Below, one piece after another: positions 24,141 to 35,934 of a DNA stretch of 64,000 nucleotides (the stretch's first letter is position 1; each line of letters opens with the position of its first letter). The notes under the pieces were generated by a model. That model was not told the DNA's origin. It made no database searches and saw nothing but the letters and a program-made list of their open reading frames with translations. Origin of the DNA: Monosporascus cannonballus (taxonomy: Eukaryota; Ascomycota; Sordariomycetes; Xylariales); NCBI GenBank assembly GCA_004154925.1, contig QJNS01000084.1, forward strand, positions 221,338 to 285,337, in the 5' to 3' direction. Position numbers and translations under genes: made by a program.

Positions 24141-27100
24141 ACCCTAATTTGAATTTTATAAACGTATAGTATTAATTATAATTTTTTAAGCTGCCGTTAT
24201 TTTTTCTTAATATTTATATATTATTTAACAAATAACTGCCATTTTTTCGAGGCGCTTTTTAATGTCTTATATTTATTCTTTAAACCTTTATAAAAGATAT
24301 TCCATTATTTTTAAATAATATTTATATAAGGTTTCGAAGGTAAAGCAGCCGGTAAATACGTTTCGCATATTATTATATATAAATTTCGTATTTTGTAATA
24401 ATTTTATTCAATTATTTTAATACTTATTAACGTAATTGCGGAAGTAATATTTTAGAATTTAATAAATGCATTTTATTTACCTTTTGGTTTACGGATAATA
24501 AGTAATTAATATTTGTTATTCTATTTTTTACTTTTTATAAAATTCCGCCTAAAATTAATTCGTTAATAGTTTTTTTTATTGTTAATAATTTTAGCCGGCG
24601 TACAAAATTTGCATTTTATTTTATCGTAAAGTAATCGAATTAATTCGGCTGCGGTTAAGGTTTTATCCGTAAGGATAAATAATTTTAATTTCGTAAAGCG
24701 GTCGATAATTACTAGGATTACGTCGTACTTTAACCCGTTTAAACCTAGGCTTTGGGAAATTCCGTAATAAAATTTAACGAGATTTTTTAACAAAGTTATT
24801 TAAGTAATAGCAAAGGCTGTAACTATTTATATAATTTATAACGTAGCTTTATTATGTCCTAATAATACGAATATTATTCAATATATTTTCGGATATCGTT
24901 CGCTATATTTTTTCAATAAAAGATTTTGGTTATTAATTTTAACGTACGAATATATTTTATATATTCTGCTTTTAAATTTTTATGATATTAATTAATTAAT
25001 TATTTTCGTAAAGCGTTTTACCACAGAATTATAAATTTATCCCGATAATATAAAGCCTTATTTAAGTTCAGGAAATATTCTCCTTTTATTCCGGCTTAAT
25101 ATTTAGTTATTCGTATTAGCTTTATGATATTTAAGTCTTTAATTTATAACTTTCGAACCTAATAATAATATTATTAAGAAATTTTCGAATTTAATACCGT
25201 TTCGTTTTTGGCCACTTTTTTCGTAAAGGAACGTAAAATATATTAATTATAAATAATAATCTTAATATTAGTTTTGTTTTTCCTAGTTTTCTTAGAATCT
25301 GATTATAATACGGTTATAATTTGCGGTTATTATTATTTAATTATTAATCGTATTATTACTGCAATTTGCGTTTATATTGTTATTCGCAAATAATAAGTTC
25401 GATAAATATATAATTTCTTATTTTTCTTTTTTTCGAAAGCTTTTTACGATTATATAACGAAACCTTTCTGTTTTTTATGCGGATAATAATTACCTAAATT
25501 TTTATTATCTGAAATCTATTTAGAAATTTTACCGCAAACGAATTTTGCGCTACTTTTATAAGGTTTTTTGCCTTTTTATAATGCTTTATATCGCGTTATA
25601 TATTTGCGATTATTTTTCGTACGTTTTTCGATATATTATTTGTAAGTTCGAATTGTTTGGATAACGTGGAAATTCCGTTTTTATACGTAATTTCCCTTAA
25701 TATGTAATCCGGGCGTTTAAATAGCCCATTTGCCGGGTTGGCGGCATCCGGTCGGTATTAGATTTTAAAATCAAATTACATAAGACGGTAAACTTATCGA
25801 GCCAACTTTCTCTTAAGGTTACGTGCCGGCGCCTTTACTATGTTTTTTAGCGTTATGTGATTAATAAGTATTAGAAAACTTTTTTTCGTACCCTTAAGAT
25901 ATTGTCGCCAATGTTTTAGGCTTTTTATAATCGCTAATAGTTTTTATTGCTTTATAACTTATCGTTTTTCAGTTAGACTTAGTTTTTGCGATTAATATGC
26001 AATTAGGCGTTAATGCTTTCCGGATTTCTATAAAAATATTCCTAATATAGCTTTTACCGAGGCTGTCACGGCGCTGTACGTCTCTGAGTTTCTAGAAGAT
26101 ATTCTGTTGTTGCACGAGGAAGAAAGAAGAGAGCTATCTAGCAATCGCGCAGCGCTTGTATATATATAACGAAACGGCGGCTTAAATACGCCGCTTTGCT
26201 AGTGCCGTAACAGAGGCGTTTATTTTAACCCTAATATTTTTAATATTATCCCAATATCGAAAAATGGTTGCCGATTAAAAGGTATTTTTTAAGTTTTGGA
26301 ACGCCTTTTTAACCTTTTCGAGCTACCGAAATTCTGTTACTTTATTTTTGCCTTACGCCCTTTTTAGAAACCTAATAATAGATTTGATAATACGCGAATA
26401 ATAGGCGAAAAATTTCCGATAAAATTTTGCGAATCCCAGAAATATTTAAATATTTTAAATTAATTTTGGTTTTAGCTATATTTCGATAACATCGACCCGT
26501 TGGCGGTTTATCTCTAAGCTGTCGATATTAATTACAAATCTTAGAAACTTTATCCTTTTTTTAAAAAATTCGCATTTAAATATTTTAACAAATAATTAAT
26601 ACTGTAATAATCGTTCGTAAACTAATTAAAAATATTTTATATGCTTTTTTTCGTTATTCGAACAAATAATTATATTATTTAGATATATTACGTATATATA
26701 ATTAACGAATCGAGTTAATACATTATATATATAGACCTAAAACGTAGCTAACGCGTTAATAATATCAAATAATATAACCGTATATTTAAATTAGCCCTAA
26801 CGCGTTCGCAAAAGATTTTCTATTAATTATTTTATTTAATTTTAATACGGTAATACGTATTTTTAAAATTAATTTTCGAAAATACCTTAGTTAATTTTAA
26901 GCGATCCATTACTCTTAAAATTAAGAGTAAAAGGTATTGGTTTTTTATTGTTACCCGATGTAACCCCTTATAATCGACGTATAATCGGAAACTGTCGTTC
27001 TTTTTAAGTACGAATAATATTAGTACCTTTGCGTCCGTTTTCAAATAACGTATTTGGTCTGCTTTTAGGTTTTTTTCGGATATATTTTTTGAATATTTTT

Positions 27101-29180
27101 TAGGCCTCCGAAACAAAGTAAATTAGGTCGAATAAAGGCGTTTTCTTTGGGATTAAATTTATTGCATATTTTGCCCCTAATAATTAAGGTATTTTTTTCG
27201 CTGCTTTTTCGAAATACATTTGCCGGAAATTCTTTAAGTATATAAGGAAGTCGGTTATCTCCTATTTTTGTTATTTCTCAAATTTCGAGATATTTAATTT
27301 TTCGGCTAGGCCTATTAGATTAACGGTATAAACTTGCTTATCGGAAAACGTTAGATTTGCGATTTTTCGCCCGTCGATATCTTACAGTACTCCATATAAT
27401 TATAATATATAGTTATATTTAATAAAACGCTTAATTTATTTATTTTTAGTCTGAATAATAAAAAATCGAGCGCTTTTCGGTTGCGGCATATTGCAAAATA
27501 AATTTGCTTAAATTTTCGTTCGTTTTTATTATTATTTATTATGTTAACAGAAATTTCGTAAATTTTATAATATTTGATATACGCGTCGTTAACATCGATA
27601 AGGCCCGGAATATTTACAGAAATTAATTAGAAATTAAATTTCTTCGTTAACCTTTTACTTATAATTTTTTACTTATATTCTGATATTCATATCCACTTAT
27701 ACTATTACATCCCTCATATTTCTTTTAATAAATGCTTTTCCTTTAAAAAACAACTTTATTTCGACAATTCTACAGTTATTAGCCGAAATAAACTAGACGT
27801 ATACGTCTATTTCGGCTTCTTTTTTGGGTTTACGTTTAAAGATTAATCTAATTTATCGTTATATATTATGACGTTTTATACGGCCTTCGGAAATCGGTTT
27901 TCTTATAACCGGGATAATAGGGTTTTCGTATTCTTTTTAGGTTTGCAATTTACGTTTTTGTAACATGGTTTTCCATAATTATAATATTTAGGTAAGCCCT
28001 TATAAAAATTAAAGTTGTTAAGTCGTCCGAACCTATTCCGATTGGAATTAAATCGGCAATTGTTTGCCTTTCGAATATAAAAACGCCCGCGGTCCTTATT
28101 ATTCTCATGCGGCGCCTTTAATTTATTCTGAGAATCTTTTTTTCGAAAGCATTAAAATAGGATTATTTATCCTTATTAATACTTTTAGCGAAAGATAATC
28201 GATTTTTCTTCGCCTTTTTCTAGGCGTCCTAGTAGCGCTTTACCTTATTTGCCACGTTATTAGTTCGTTTCAGCTTAACGTCTTTTCGTAATAAGGTATT
28301 TCGTAATTCTAATATTAATTAGTAAAAGTAATTAAAAGCAAAACGTTTATTATTCAGATCGTTTTCCAGGTTAAAGGCGTTTATAAACTTTGTTTTATAA
28401 GCTAGGAACTTTTATTTAGCGTAAAAGTCTAACGGCGATTAATCGAATCGCTATCGTAATTCTATAAACTGTTCTCTATATTCCTTATCGAAAAGATTGA
28501 GATTTACGTGGCCTTTCCTAATAAAAGTTTATAAGTTTTCTATTTTCAGTTCTTTTTCGTAATTAAAATAATTAAATATAACGCGGTATGATCGCCAAAC
28601 GTTCGCAATAAAAACGTCCATATGGCTCATGGCCCATTGGATGTAAATAAAGGTATTTTGCCCTAGCGCTCGGAAAGTTTCGAGTAATTATAACGCGGTA
28701 TTCGCTCATCGCCCTTAGGCTTTTGCGACGATATCGTAATTAACTTATAAAACTTTGCTTTTTTAACCTATGCCACTATCTATTATTCGGGCAGCTATCG
28801 AAATAATTCCGAATATTATTTGTTTTGTTAACGGATAATTTCCAAAATCTGGTTATTGTTAAAAGGCTTAATTTTTTCTTACTTTGAACTTCGGAATACG
28901 GTCGTTATGTTACATTTATTTTCCGACCGTTTAATTAACAGTTATCGGAACGCATCCCTATTATATATGCAAAATAATTCGGGATTTCGGGGATTATGGT
29001 CCTTTACTCGTTAGGGCTTTATTATAGGCTTTTTTGCCTGTTCCCGTACCGTAATTAATTGTTCGTCGGTTAAGTTCCGATCGGCGGTTTTTTCAATTAA
29101 TAATCTAGGTTCGTTTTATAGTCAGCAAGCTTTATTTCTAGTAATTATTACGTTACTTTCCATAATAAAGATGGAAAAAT
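24141..29180 (-). mobile_element. Second minus-strand Ty3/gypsy element, RIP-inactivated
   Basis: On the minus strand a Gag-like N-terminus starts near 29173. A zinc knuckle with its first two Cys mutated (YYNYGKP... then VNCKP) lies near 28005-27955. Reverse transcriptase is open at 27116-26832 with recognisable VDYKGLHRVTIKN and KVFSKINF segments; a YLNN form of the YLDD motif is near 26700-26660. An integrase core is open at 24793-24563 (YDVILVIIDRFTK). The integrase C-terminal part continues to 24141 and is then cut by the neighbouring insertion. LTRs were not identified. A 149-bp element is inserted in the region after RT. Distinct in sequence from the 17437-24135 family. Confidence 0.8.
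26064..26212. mobile_element. 149-bp unmutated solo mini-LTR or MITE
   Basis: Starts TGTCACGGCGCT and ends AGTGCCGTAACA; the ends are inverted repeats matching in 10 of 12 positions. It is flanked by perfect GAGGC duplications (26059-26063 and 26213-26217). TG...CA ends with a 5-bp duplication fit a solo LTR of a small retroelement better than most MITE classes. Inside are a TATATATAA box (about 26160-26168) and a small GCGGC/GCCGC hairpin. Composition is normal, unlike the surrounding desert, so it arrived after RIP or is too short to be a RIP target. Orientation is not certain; the TATA box suggests plus. Confidence 0.75.
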
Positions 29181-29384
29181 TATAAGATAATAAATAGCTG
29201 TAAGCTAAAATAAGATAATTTCCGATTAACCGTAAAGCAGATTCAAAAAAGTAAATATATTAGGTTATTTCAATTTGGCGTTTTTTATTAGCTGCTAGAT
29301 GGTGAATTTATATTAGTAAGTAGGTTAGTGGCTAATCGATAGCTGGTCGGTTATCAGCTTTATCTTTATAGGGACTGTATTTTT
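29181..29384. other. Junction sequence between two gypsy elements
   Basis: Some 200 bp with no recognised motif, less mutated around 29285-29370. It could contain the upstream leader or part of an LTR of the 24141-29180 element; I could not find a second copy in the window. Confidence 0.3.
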
Positions 29385-32300
29385 ACACTTAATACGTTTT
29401 GAGATAATAATATATCCTAGATATTTTATTTTCTGTATATAAAATTAACTTTTTTATATTAATAAGTAGCTCTATGATCTGTAAAATTTAAAAAACTTAA
29501 TAAACGTATCGTATATATACTTTGTTCGTTTGCGAAAAAATAAAAATATTATTAAAATAATATACAACAAAAATATCGAAATATTTTCGTAATGTATAAT
29601 TCATTATCTATTAGAAAGCTATTAGTATGTTCATAAATTTTATTAGTGTAACCAGATATTCAAATTATCTGTATTTCGTCTTAAAAACTATTTTTTATTT
29701 ATATTCTTTTTTGATTCTAATATAGTAATATCTATTTTTAATATTGAATACCGTAAATTATTTAGTTCCGTAAAATCGGTTCTTTATTTTTATAACCAAA
29801 GGTAATAATATTCGATTTTTAATAATAATTTCATTTAAATATCGATAATTAAATACAAATCGTAATTTTTCGTTTTTTTAACATAAAAAATATAAGATAT
29901 TTCGTTAGTACTTTCGAAAATCGAATATATTTTTATAACCAATTTTCCAAGTATTTTTTAAAAACGTATAATTTCTTTTCGTTAAGGTTATAAATAAAGT
30001 AAGACTTCGTCGAAAATCTTTTTCTGAAAATTATTTCATAATTTTATTTGTTATATTCTAATAGTTTCGTATCGAGCTTTTTCTTAAAGAATCATTTATT
30101 TCGATAATATTACGGTAATATATTAAGTAAGTTTTCTGATATTTGGGGCTACTGTTTTAAATCGTTATTTAATTACTTTAATTTCTCTTTAGTAATAATA
30201 ATAATACGCCGTATTTTTTTAATGCTTATTTGTTTTTCTTATATTTTGTTCTTTTAATTAATAAAGTATTTATCCTATTTTTATAGTTGCATTTGTTGTC
30301 ATTTTTAATCGAATATTAAGATTTTAATCTTTTTTCTTTTATTTATGAGTAAAAAATAAGACATATTTTACCTGGCCAATCCAGTTATTAATTAAGATCC
30401 CGTACTGGCGTATCCATAGTAATCCTAAGATCATATTTTAATTTTCAAATAAAACGATATCGAAATTAATTATTTAACGTCATCTTTAAATAAAAATCTC
30501 GAAATAATGAATTTTGCGTATAATTTTTCCGTTATTATAAGCAAATTCCTAGCTTTTCATATTTATTGTTATATAACGTTTTAATTTATATTTTATGGCA
30601 ATTTAAGTTTATTAATTATATTCGATATAATATAATTTCTGCCCAGGGCTCCGTAGTCCACTATTACGATATATCAATACGTTCCGATTCTTATATTTAA
30701 AGTAATAAAGTTATTAACGATTTTTATTATCGCGTTTAAAGCCCTTTTTGGGAATTTGTCTTAATTCTTCTAAGTTTTATTTTTTACGGCTTTTTTACAA
30801 ATACCTTTCGTCTTTTAATTTTTTTCGAATCTGTCGAATTTTATTTATATTTCTGTTTATAAAACGTTAAGTTACTGTATTTGTCGTTATTATCGGCGTA
30901 TTATTCCTTTAAGTTATATTAATTATTTTTAATTTTGCTAAAATTTCTTTCGTTATTAAGTAAATTATTTTCTTATGGTTTCGACCGTATTCTATTATAC
31001 GTCGTATTACTTATCGTTTTAAAATTTGTTTATAAATTAACGTATTTGTTCTTTAGTAACTGTTTTAATTAAGGTTTATAATAAATACCAATTAAAAATA
31101 AAATTTATAATAACTTTTTAGTAATATTTTTATTACATGCTAGATTAACCTTTTTTCCGTTTAATAATTATATTATTCGTAATAATAAAAAGTTTTTCCT
31201 ATAAATATTATTCTTTTTAAAATTAGCTTTTTACTTCGGCTATCTGATAAATATTATTTCCTAGGAGTATAAATTAAAAATGCCGATATAATGATTTATC
31301 GTTTTTGTTATTTTTTATTTTATTTGAAAACTCGAAATTCTTATAATATATGTAGGTAATTCTTTCGTAAATATGTTATTTTTATTCTTTACGGTTAAAG
31401 TATTCTGATTATCGGCAATATATAGCATGTATTTTGCCGTATCGGTCAGGGATTTCAGGACAGATCTTTTCTATTTATTTCTAATATTTCTGTAACCATC
31501 TTAATAATTCTTTCTATTATAAGCGCAATATCTACTAAGCTAGTTTTTTAGCTTTTCGTATCTCCTATTAAACTTTTCGTTATGATAGGCCCGGTACGTA
31601 CTTAAGTCGAATTATATTAATGGATTTGCCTTTATTTTTTCATTTCTTCTGGGTTATTTTTCAAATATGGGTTTTTAGTTGTCCTGACGAGATCTTTTTA
31701 GTATTTTATACTATGCTACCTTATGCCCTATCTTATTATAATTAAAGCATTAAATCTGGCTTTAATTTTTTTTTTTTTGTAAATGGCCTTTAGCTTTATA
31801 AGTCCTAGTTTTATGCCGTAAAAAATGTTATTACGTCGAAAAATACTAGTATTAGCTGTATTTCAGAATTTATCATTATGATTTTTTGGTACTTTTTATA
31901 TCTTAGGTATATTATCGATTATCGATTTTAACTGTTATAACGATATAATTTAACAAATAATTAGGCCGATTAAGTTTGAAAAATTCCTTTTCTAATTCTT
32001 TTTTCAAATTATCGAAAATTTTAATTATTAATACGTTTTGTTCTTAATTTGGCTTAAATGCCAGTTAAATAAATATATTGCCGTAATTAAACATGAATCG
32101 TTTTTAATATAATTATTAAATTTATATTTAAGCTTTTATTTTTTTCGTTTATTATTTCAAAAAATTTCGTTAATACTTATTTAAATTATTTATAATTGGT
32201 ATAAATTCGTATTTTATTCGGACTTTTATTTTTTATTAATAAAACAATCTATTTTTTATAATAAATTCGAACCAAATAATTGTATTTTCGATAAGGTGTC

Positions 32301-33076
32301 CGATTACAAATTTAATTTATATAATAAGTATAATTAATCGAATAAAAAATATCTAAGATATTTTCGGTATTTACTTAAAGATAATTATAATTTAATTAAT
32401 ATTTTATTAAAAAGTTCTGGTTTAAAAAATTTAAAAACCTTTTCCGGTTTTTCAGTAAAATTCGGCTAATAATTTGGTTTGTTTAAAAGGGCTTTTTAAT
32501 ATTAAAAGTCTTTCTTTTCTTTATGTTTTTTATAAGCAGCTTAAAAAAACGTCGTAAGATTGTGATTATCCTTTTTAAGCTGAAAAATACGTTCGTTTAT
32601 AATATCCAGACGTCGAAAATTTTTTCGCGAAAAAAGTAAAACTGCTTTTTTTTCGGATTCCATTTTAATATCCGGATTATCAGAGATCTAGTAAGTAAAC
32701 TGTTTAAATTACTTGTTGATAAACATAGTATCGATAATATTGCTCAAAATTTAACGGTATTACTAAATAATAATTTATAACCTATAACGGCTAAATAATT
32801 TAATTAATTATTAAATTTTAATCATATAAATTAATATTATTTAAATTATAAAAATAATAAACATATATATTTTCATCTTTGGCTTAAAATGCTTAAGCGG
32901 CTTAAACCCTTAAGCCTTTTAAACCCTTTAAACCCTTTGGCTGACTTAAGGAGCTCAAGGTGCTTGGCACCTTAAAACCTTTGAGCCGGTCACGTGATGT
33001 CTTGGCTTGGGTTGGAGACAGCTTTTCTTGTGGCCCTGACTGCTTGCAGTGAAGCCAAGACCGTTAGGGCATAACA
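29385..33076 (-). mobile_element. Truncated gypsy element: 5' LTR, gag and part of RT
   Basis: The LTR (32783-33076, 294 bp) ends GGGCATAACA and abuts normal DNA. To its left on the minus strand are gag remnants with a zinc knuckle near 31755-31705 (CFNYNKIGHK, His preserved) and reverse transcriptase remnants, with a mutated YLDD (YFNN) near 29580-29540. Homology to the complete element stops at about 29385, inside RT, at the border with the other gypsy element. The integrase and 3' LTR are missing. The next five bases after the LTR are TCTTA; no matching duplication is available because the other end is lost. Confidence 0.75.
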
Positions 33077-34070
33077 TCTTAGGGGACCAGTTTTAGGCCC
33101 CTGACACTTGGCAAGACAATGTAGAGCAAAGGGGTGAGTTAAGGTGAGCCGAAGGCGAACGTGGACCGAATAAGGTGAGTCAAGGTGAGCCGAGCCTGAA
33201 CGCCCCTGAATTTGTCCTGAACAATAACAGCCTTGTCATACATAAGCCGCGTGTCCTCACAGTGCCCAGATTGGGGTCATAGAACATTCCGTATCGGACT
33301 CGACCGCGTTGATGATGTTTGCATTCGCCACTTTTTGATGTTCACTTGCGCCCGTGGGCATGAATTCTTATACGTCTAGTCATACCCCTTTTTCCCTAAC
33401 ACCCAAATTCCTTCAGCCATATACCATATCTTAACACTGTATCATTAATATCAGGTAGCACGTGGAAAACCCAACCTAGCCTTCTTTGTCCGGATTGCAG
33501 AAGTGGTTAGCTTAGATAACTACCGGTGGGCTGTAACAAAGGAGCTGGCGGAATCTGACCCATCTTTTCGTGCCTCTTCTTCCTGGGACGGTTGTATACC
33601 GCTCACCGCACTCTTTTGCCCTGTCCCTCCCCGTATCCATGATGCCGATCAAGTGGTCAACCGCCGCTCAGCCAAATATTACATATGTCCCCTGTGATGG
33701 GCCATCTGCAAGGCGAGGTTTGTACAACGATGTGCCCTCCCAAGATGCGCCTGCAGGTGCCGATCCTAACACCACTTTCTTACTGTTGCACAGAAAGATG
33801 TTACTGAGGAGGTTCCATTATGTCTAACACTTGTTATCTAACAAGCAGAAGCCGAAGACCCCTGGTGATGCAACATACAATATCGGTTGTGGGCTGACTT
33901 GCAGCTCATATAGGACAGTTCCACTGTCGAAGTCTTCTGAAAACACATAACTCCAAATTATATGGACGCGCACACAATGGGTCACCTAAAGCAAGTGTCC
34001 CCTTGCGCCGTGAAGTATCTGCAGCTCATCACGCATGCAGGCAAAGCCCGTCTAGCTCCAAGCTCCCGGC
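33077..34070. other. Gene-free flank of the transposon block
   Basis: Normal composition resumes at 33077. A 29-bp imperfect direct repeat (GGTGAGTYAAGGTGAGCCGA core) lies at 33133-33161 and 33174-33202. Short open frames around 33503-33827 show no recognisable family. Confidence 0.4.
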
Positions 34071-35841
34071 TCAGAGCTCGCCCCGGGTAGTACAGCCAGC
34101 GGAGAAGACATCCCGGAGCACAGGCACAGATGGCGAGAAGAAGTATTCACCGCCCTTGGCGACAACCCACTTCTGGAATCCCAGGTCAAGGGTCGAGCCG
34201 GTGTCGTCTGGGTTCGCCCCGGTCATAGATCTGGCACCCTGGTTGTCTGAGTCCACAATCTGGCCGATGAGCGGATCCTGGCCGGGCTGCTGGGTTTTGC
34301 CCGGGGGGAAGGTCGTTGGGTTTGCCCAGCCTGTGTGTCGACCGGTCAGCTTTTTCAAGCGTCAAGCTTCTTAGGGAACGCTGCAGGGTAGCCTCTACTT
34401 ACTCTTCTGCAGGAATTGGAAGCCGTCCTTCAGGCTACTCTGGTAGCTGATGAACAATAGACCCCTATCCTTCTCCGTCCGGTTCTGTGCTCGTTCCTCC
34501 GCAGACACCTCTGGTCCGTACTGGATACCGCGGCGCAGTACCCTGTGCGGGTTGATGAACTGCTCCAACTCGATGTCGCCGCGGGGGTTCATCTTGCGCA
34601 CGTGAGCCGCGAATGGACAGGCCTCTTGCGAGTTGGGGTCGAAGTTGAACTTGTTGTTACGTTCTGGATCCTTGGCCAAGTCGGGATCATCGCGGAGCGG
34701 GGTGATGGCGAGAGGAGCCCCTGACTTCCAGCGGCCGGTAAGGCGTGCGCCGAGGAGCTCGGCGCCGTTGACTGTGGGGTCACCGACCTTGAGAGCGTTT
34801 TGGGCGAGGAATCTGCGGCGACGGGGGCTTGATCAGAGATGGCCTTTTGAGAATGGAAATGGGATGACTCACTGGTCGAACTCCGGCACCAGCTGCTGCA
34901 GGAGCCGGAATGCAAGGAAGCTACCGTCAAGAGCCCAAGAAGGGCGGTCCGAGACAGAGTCGCCATCCCGGCCGCAGAAGATTACACTGTTATTGTCAGT
35001 GGTTTGCACATCTGGAACCAAAATTGGAAGGGGATAAATTACCCTTGATTGACAGGTCCCTGGCCGGAGAGGTCGGTACCGAAGTCTTTGACGACAGGGT
35101 TGGAGAGTCCGTCTTCGAATCCGAAACTGATACTTCTTCAGCACAATGGTTAACATAGTTACACGGGGCACTTACTGTTCATGGCCGTCTTCATTTCCGG
35201 GTCGGACATGGCCAAAGAGGTTGAGGACCTCCTTGACGGTTCCATCGAGAACGGCAAGAGCCTTGCTCAGATGCTTGTGAACGCTGTCCTTACTGTCTCC
35301 AGCCACGAGAAGCACTCCGTCAATCGCCTTTTGGAACTCGGGGATCCAGTCTGGGTCACTGGACGACGGTTTCAAATCATCACCGAGTTCCTTTGCGTCG
35401 GCGAACTGTCCGTTGGTGAACCCATCATCCTTGGCTTCGGCGGGGTCGAACCCGAGCTAATAACCACGGTCAGTCCATAGCACTTCCCGACCACAGAATG
35501 CCAAAGCATCATCACCGACCTTCTTGAGTCCCTTAGCAGAAAAGGCAATGTTGAGGAAGGCGACGGGGAGAAAAGAAGAGCAAGATTGCCTCTGTTGCCG
35601 GATTGCTTCTCTATCAGAAGAGACACTCTCGCCCGTGGCGATCAGCCGCACCAGCTTGTGGAGCTCTCTTCGGAAAGCTTCGACGTTCTCAATTTCGAAG
35701 AAGAAGAATGACTCTGCCTTCTTCGGGAAACCGGGTCTAGTCCGTCTGTCAGTCGGCACCATGCCACCCACCTGCGTGCTAACGATCAGTTGCTTACACA
35801 ATGTCTCCCTGGATGTCCTTGAGTTTGATTTGGGAAGTCAT
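34071..35841 (-). CDS. DyP-type (dye-decolorizing) heme peroxidase
   Basis: Heme peroxidase of the fungal DyP family, which uses H2O2 to oxidise dyes, phenolics and other bulky substrates. Seven exons: 35841-35798, 35736-35520, 35456-35176, 35126-35043, 34986-34873, 34812-34403, 34330-34071, giving 469 residues, normal for fungal DyPs. The N-terminus (MTSQIKLKDIQGDIV) is family-typical and has no signal peptide. The GFEDG motif at residues 183-187 supplies the catalytic Asp. The proximal heme His lies in CPFAAHVRK (about residue 317), the distal Arg in the following LRRG. The C-terminus has the usual GGEYFFSPS. The second intron (35519-35457) has a non-consensus GTCGGT donor and was chosen because it removes an in-frame stop and restores family spacing; this is the least certain junction. 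No redox partner or encapsulin gene is adjacent. Absence of a signal suggests intracellular location. Confidence 0.9.
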
Positions 35842-35926
35842 TCTTTTCTCAGTTTCTGTAATCCGCGGTTTCGGCTACTAGACAAGTATGCGAATATATG
35901 TCCCAGCGCTCGGGGTATGGCTCGGG

Positions 35927-35934
35927 TTTTTATA
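35927..35934 (-). promoter_or_regulatory. TATA box of the DyP peroxidase gene
   Basis: TATAAAAA on the minus strand, about 86-93 bp upstream of the chosen ATG, within an otherwise GC-richer stretch. Position and sequence suit a core promoter; no transcript evidence. Confidence 0.5.

Larger units (their letters stand above)
2172..33076. repeat. RIP-mutated AT-rich transposon block (heterochromatin-like)
   Basis: Composition switches abruptly near 2172 to very high A+T with abundant TA and TTAAT, and returns to normal at 33077. Decayed proteins inside show changes expected from C-to-T on either strand (Gly/Asp/Glu/Trp codons becoming Ser/Asn/Lys/stop; Cys to Tyr in zinc knuckles). Homologous copies within the block differ mainly by C/T or G/A. 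Small patches escape: the ends of several LTRs, a hairpin at 13874-13894, and a 149-bp insertion at 26064-26212. The pattern is what RIP produces in Pezizomycotina, and such blocks are typically H3K9-methylated; the latter is inference. Confidence 0.9.

Noticed and set aside
33133..33202. CRISPR-like or satellite array
   Set aside because: Only two imperfect 29-bp copies; the organism is eukaryotic and no array structure exists.
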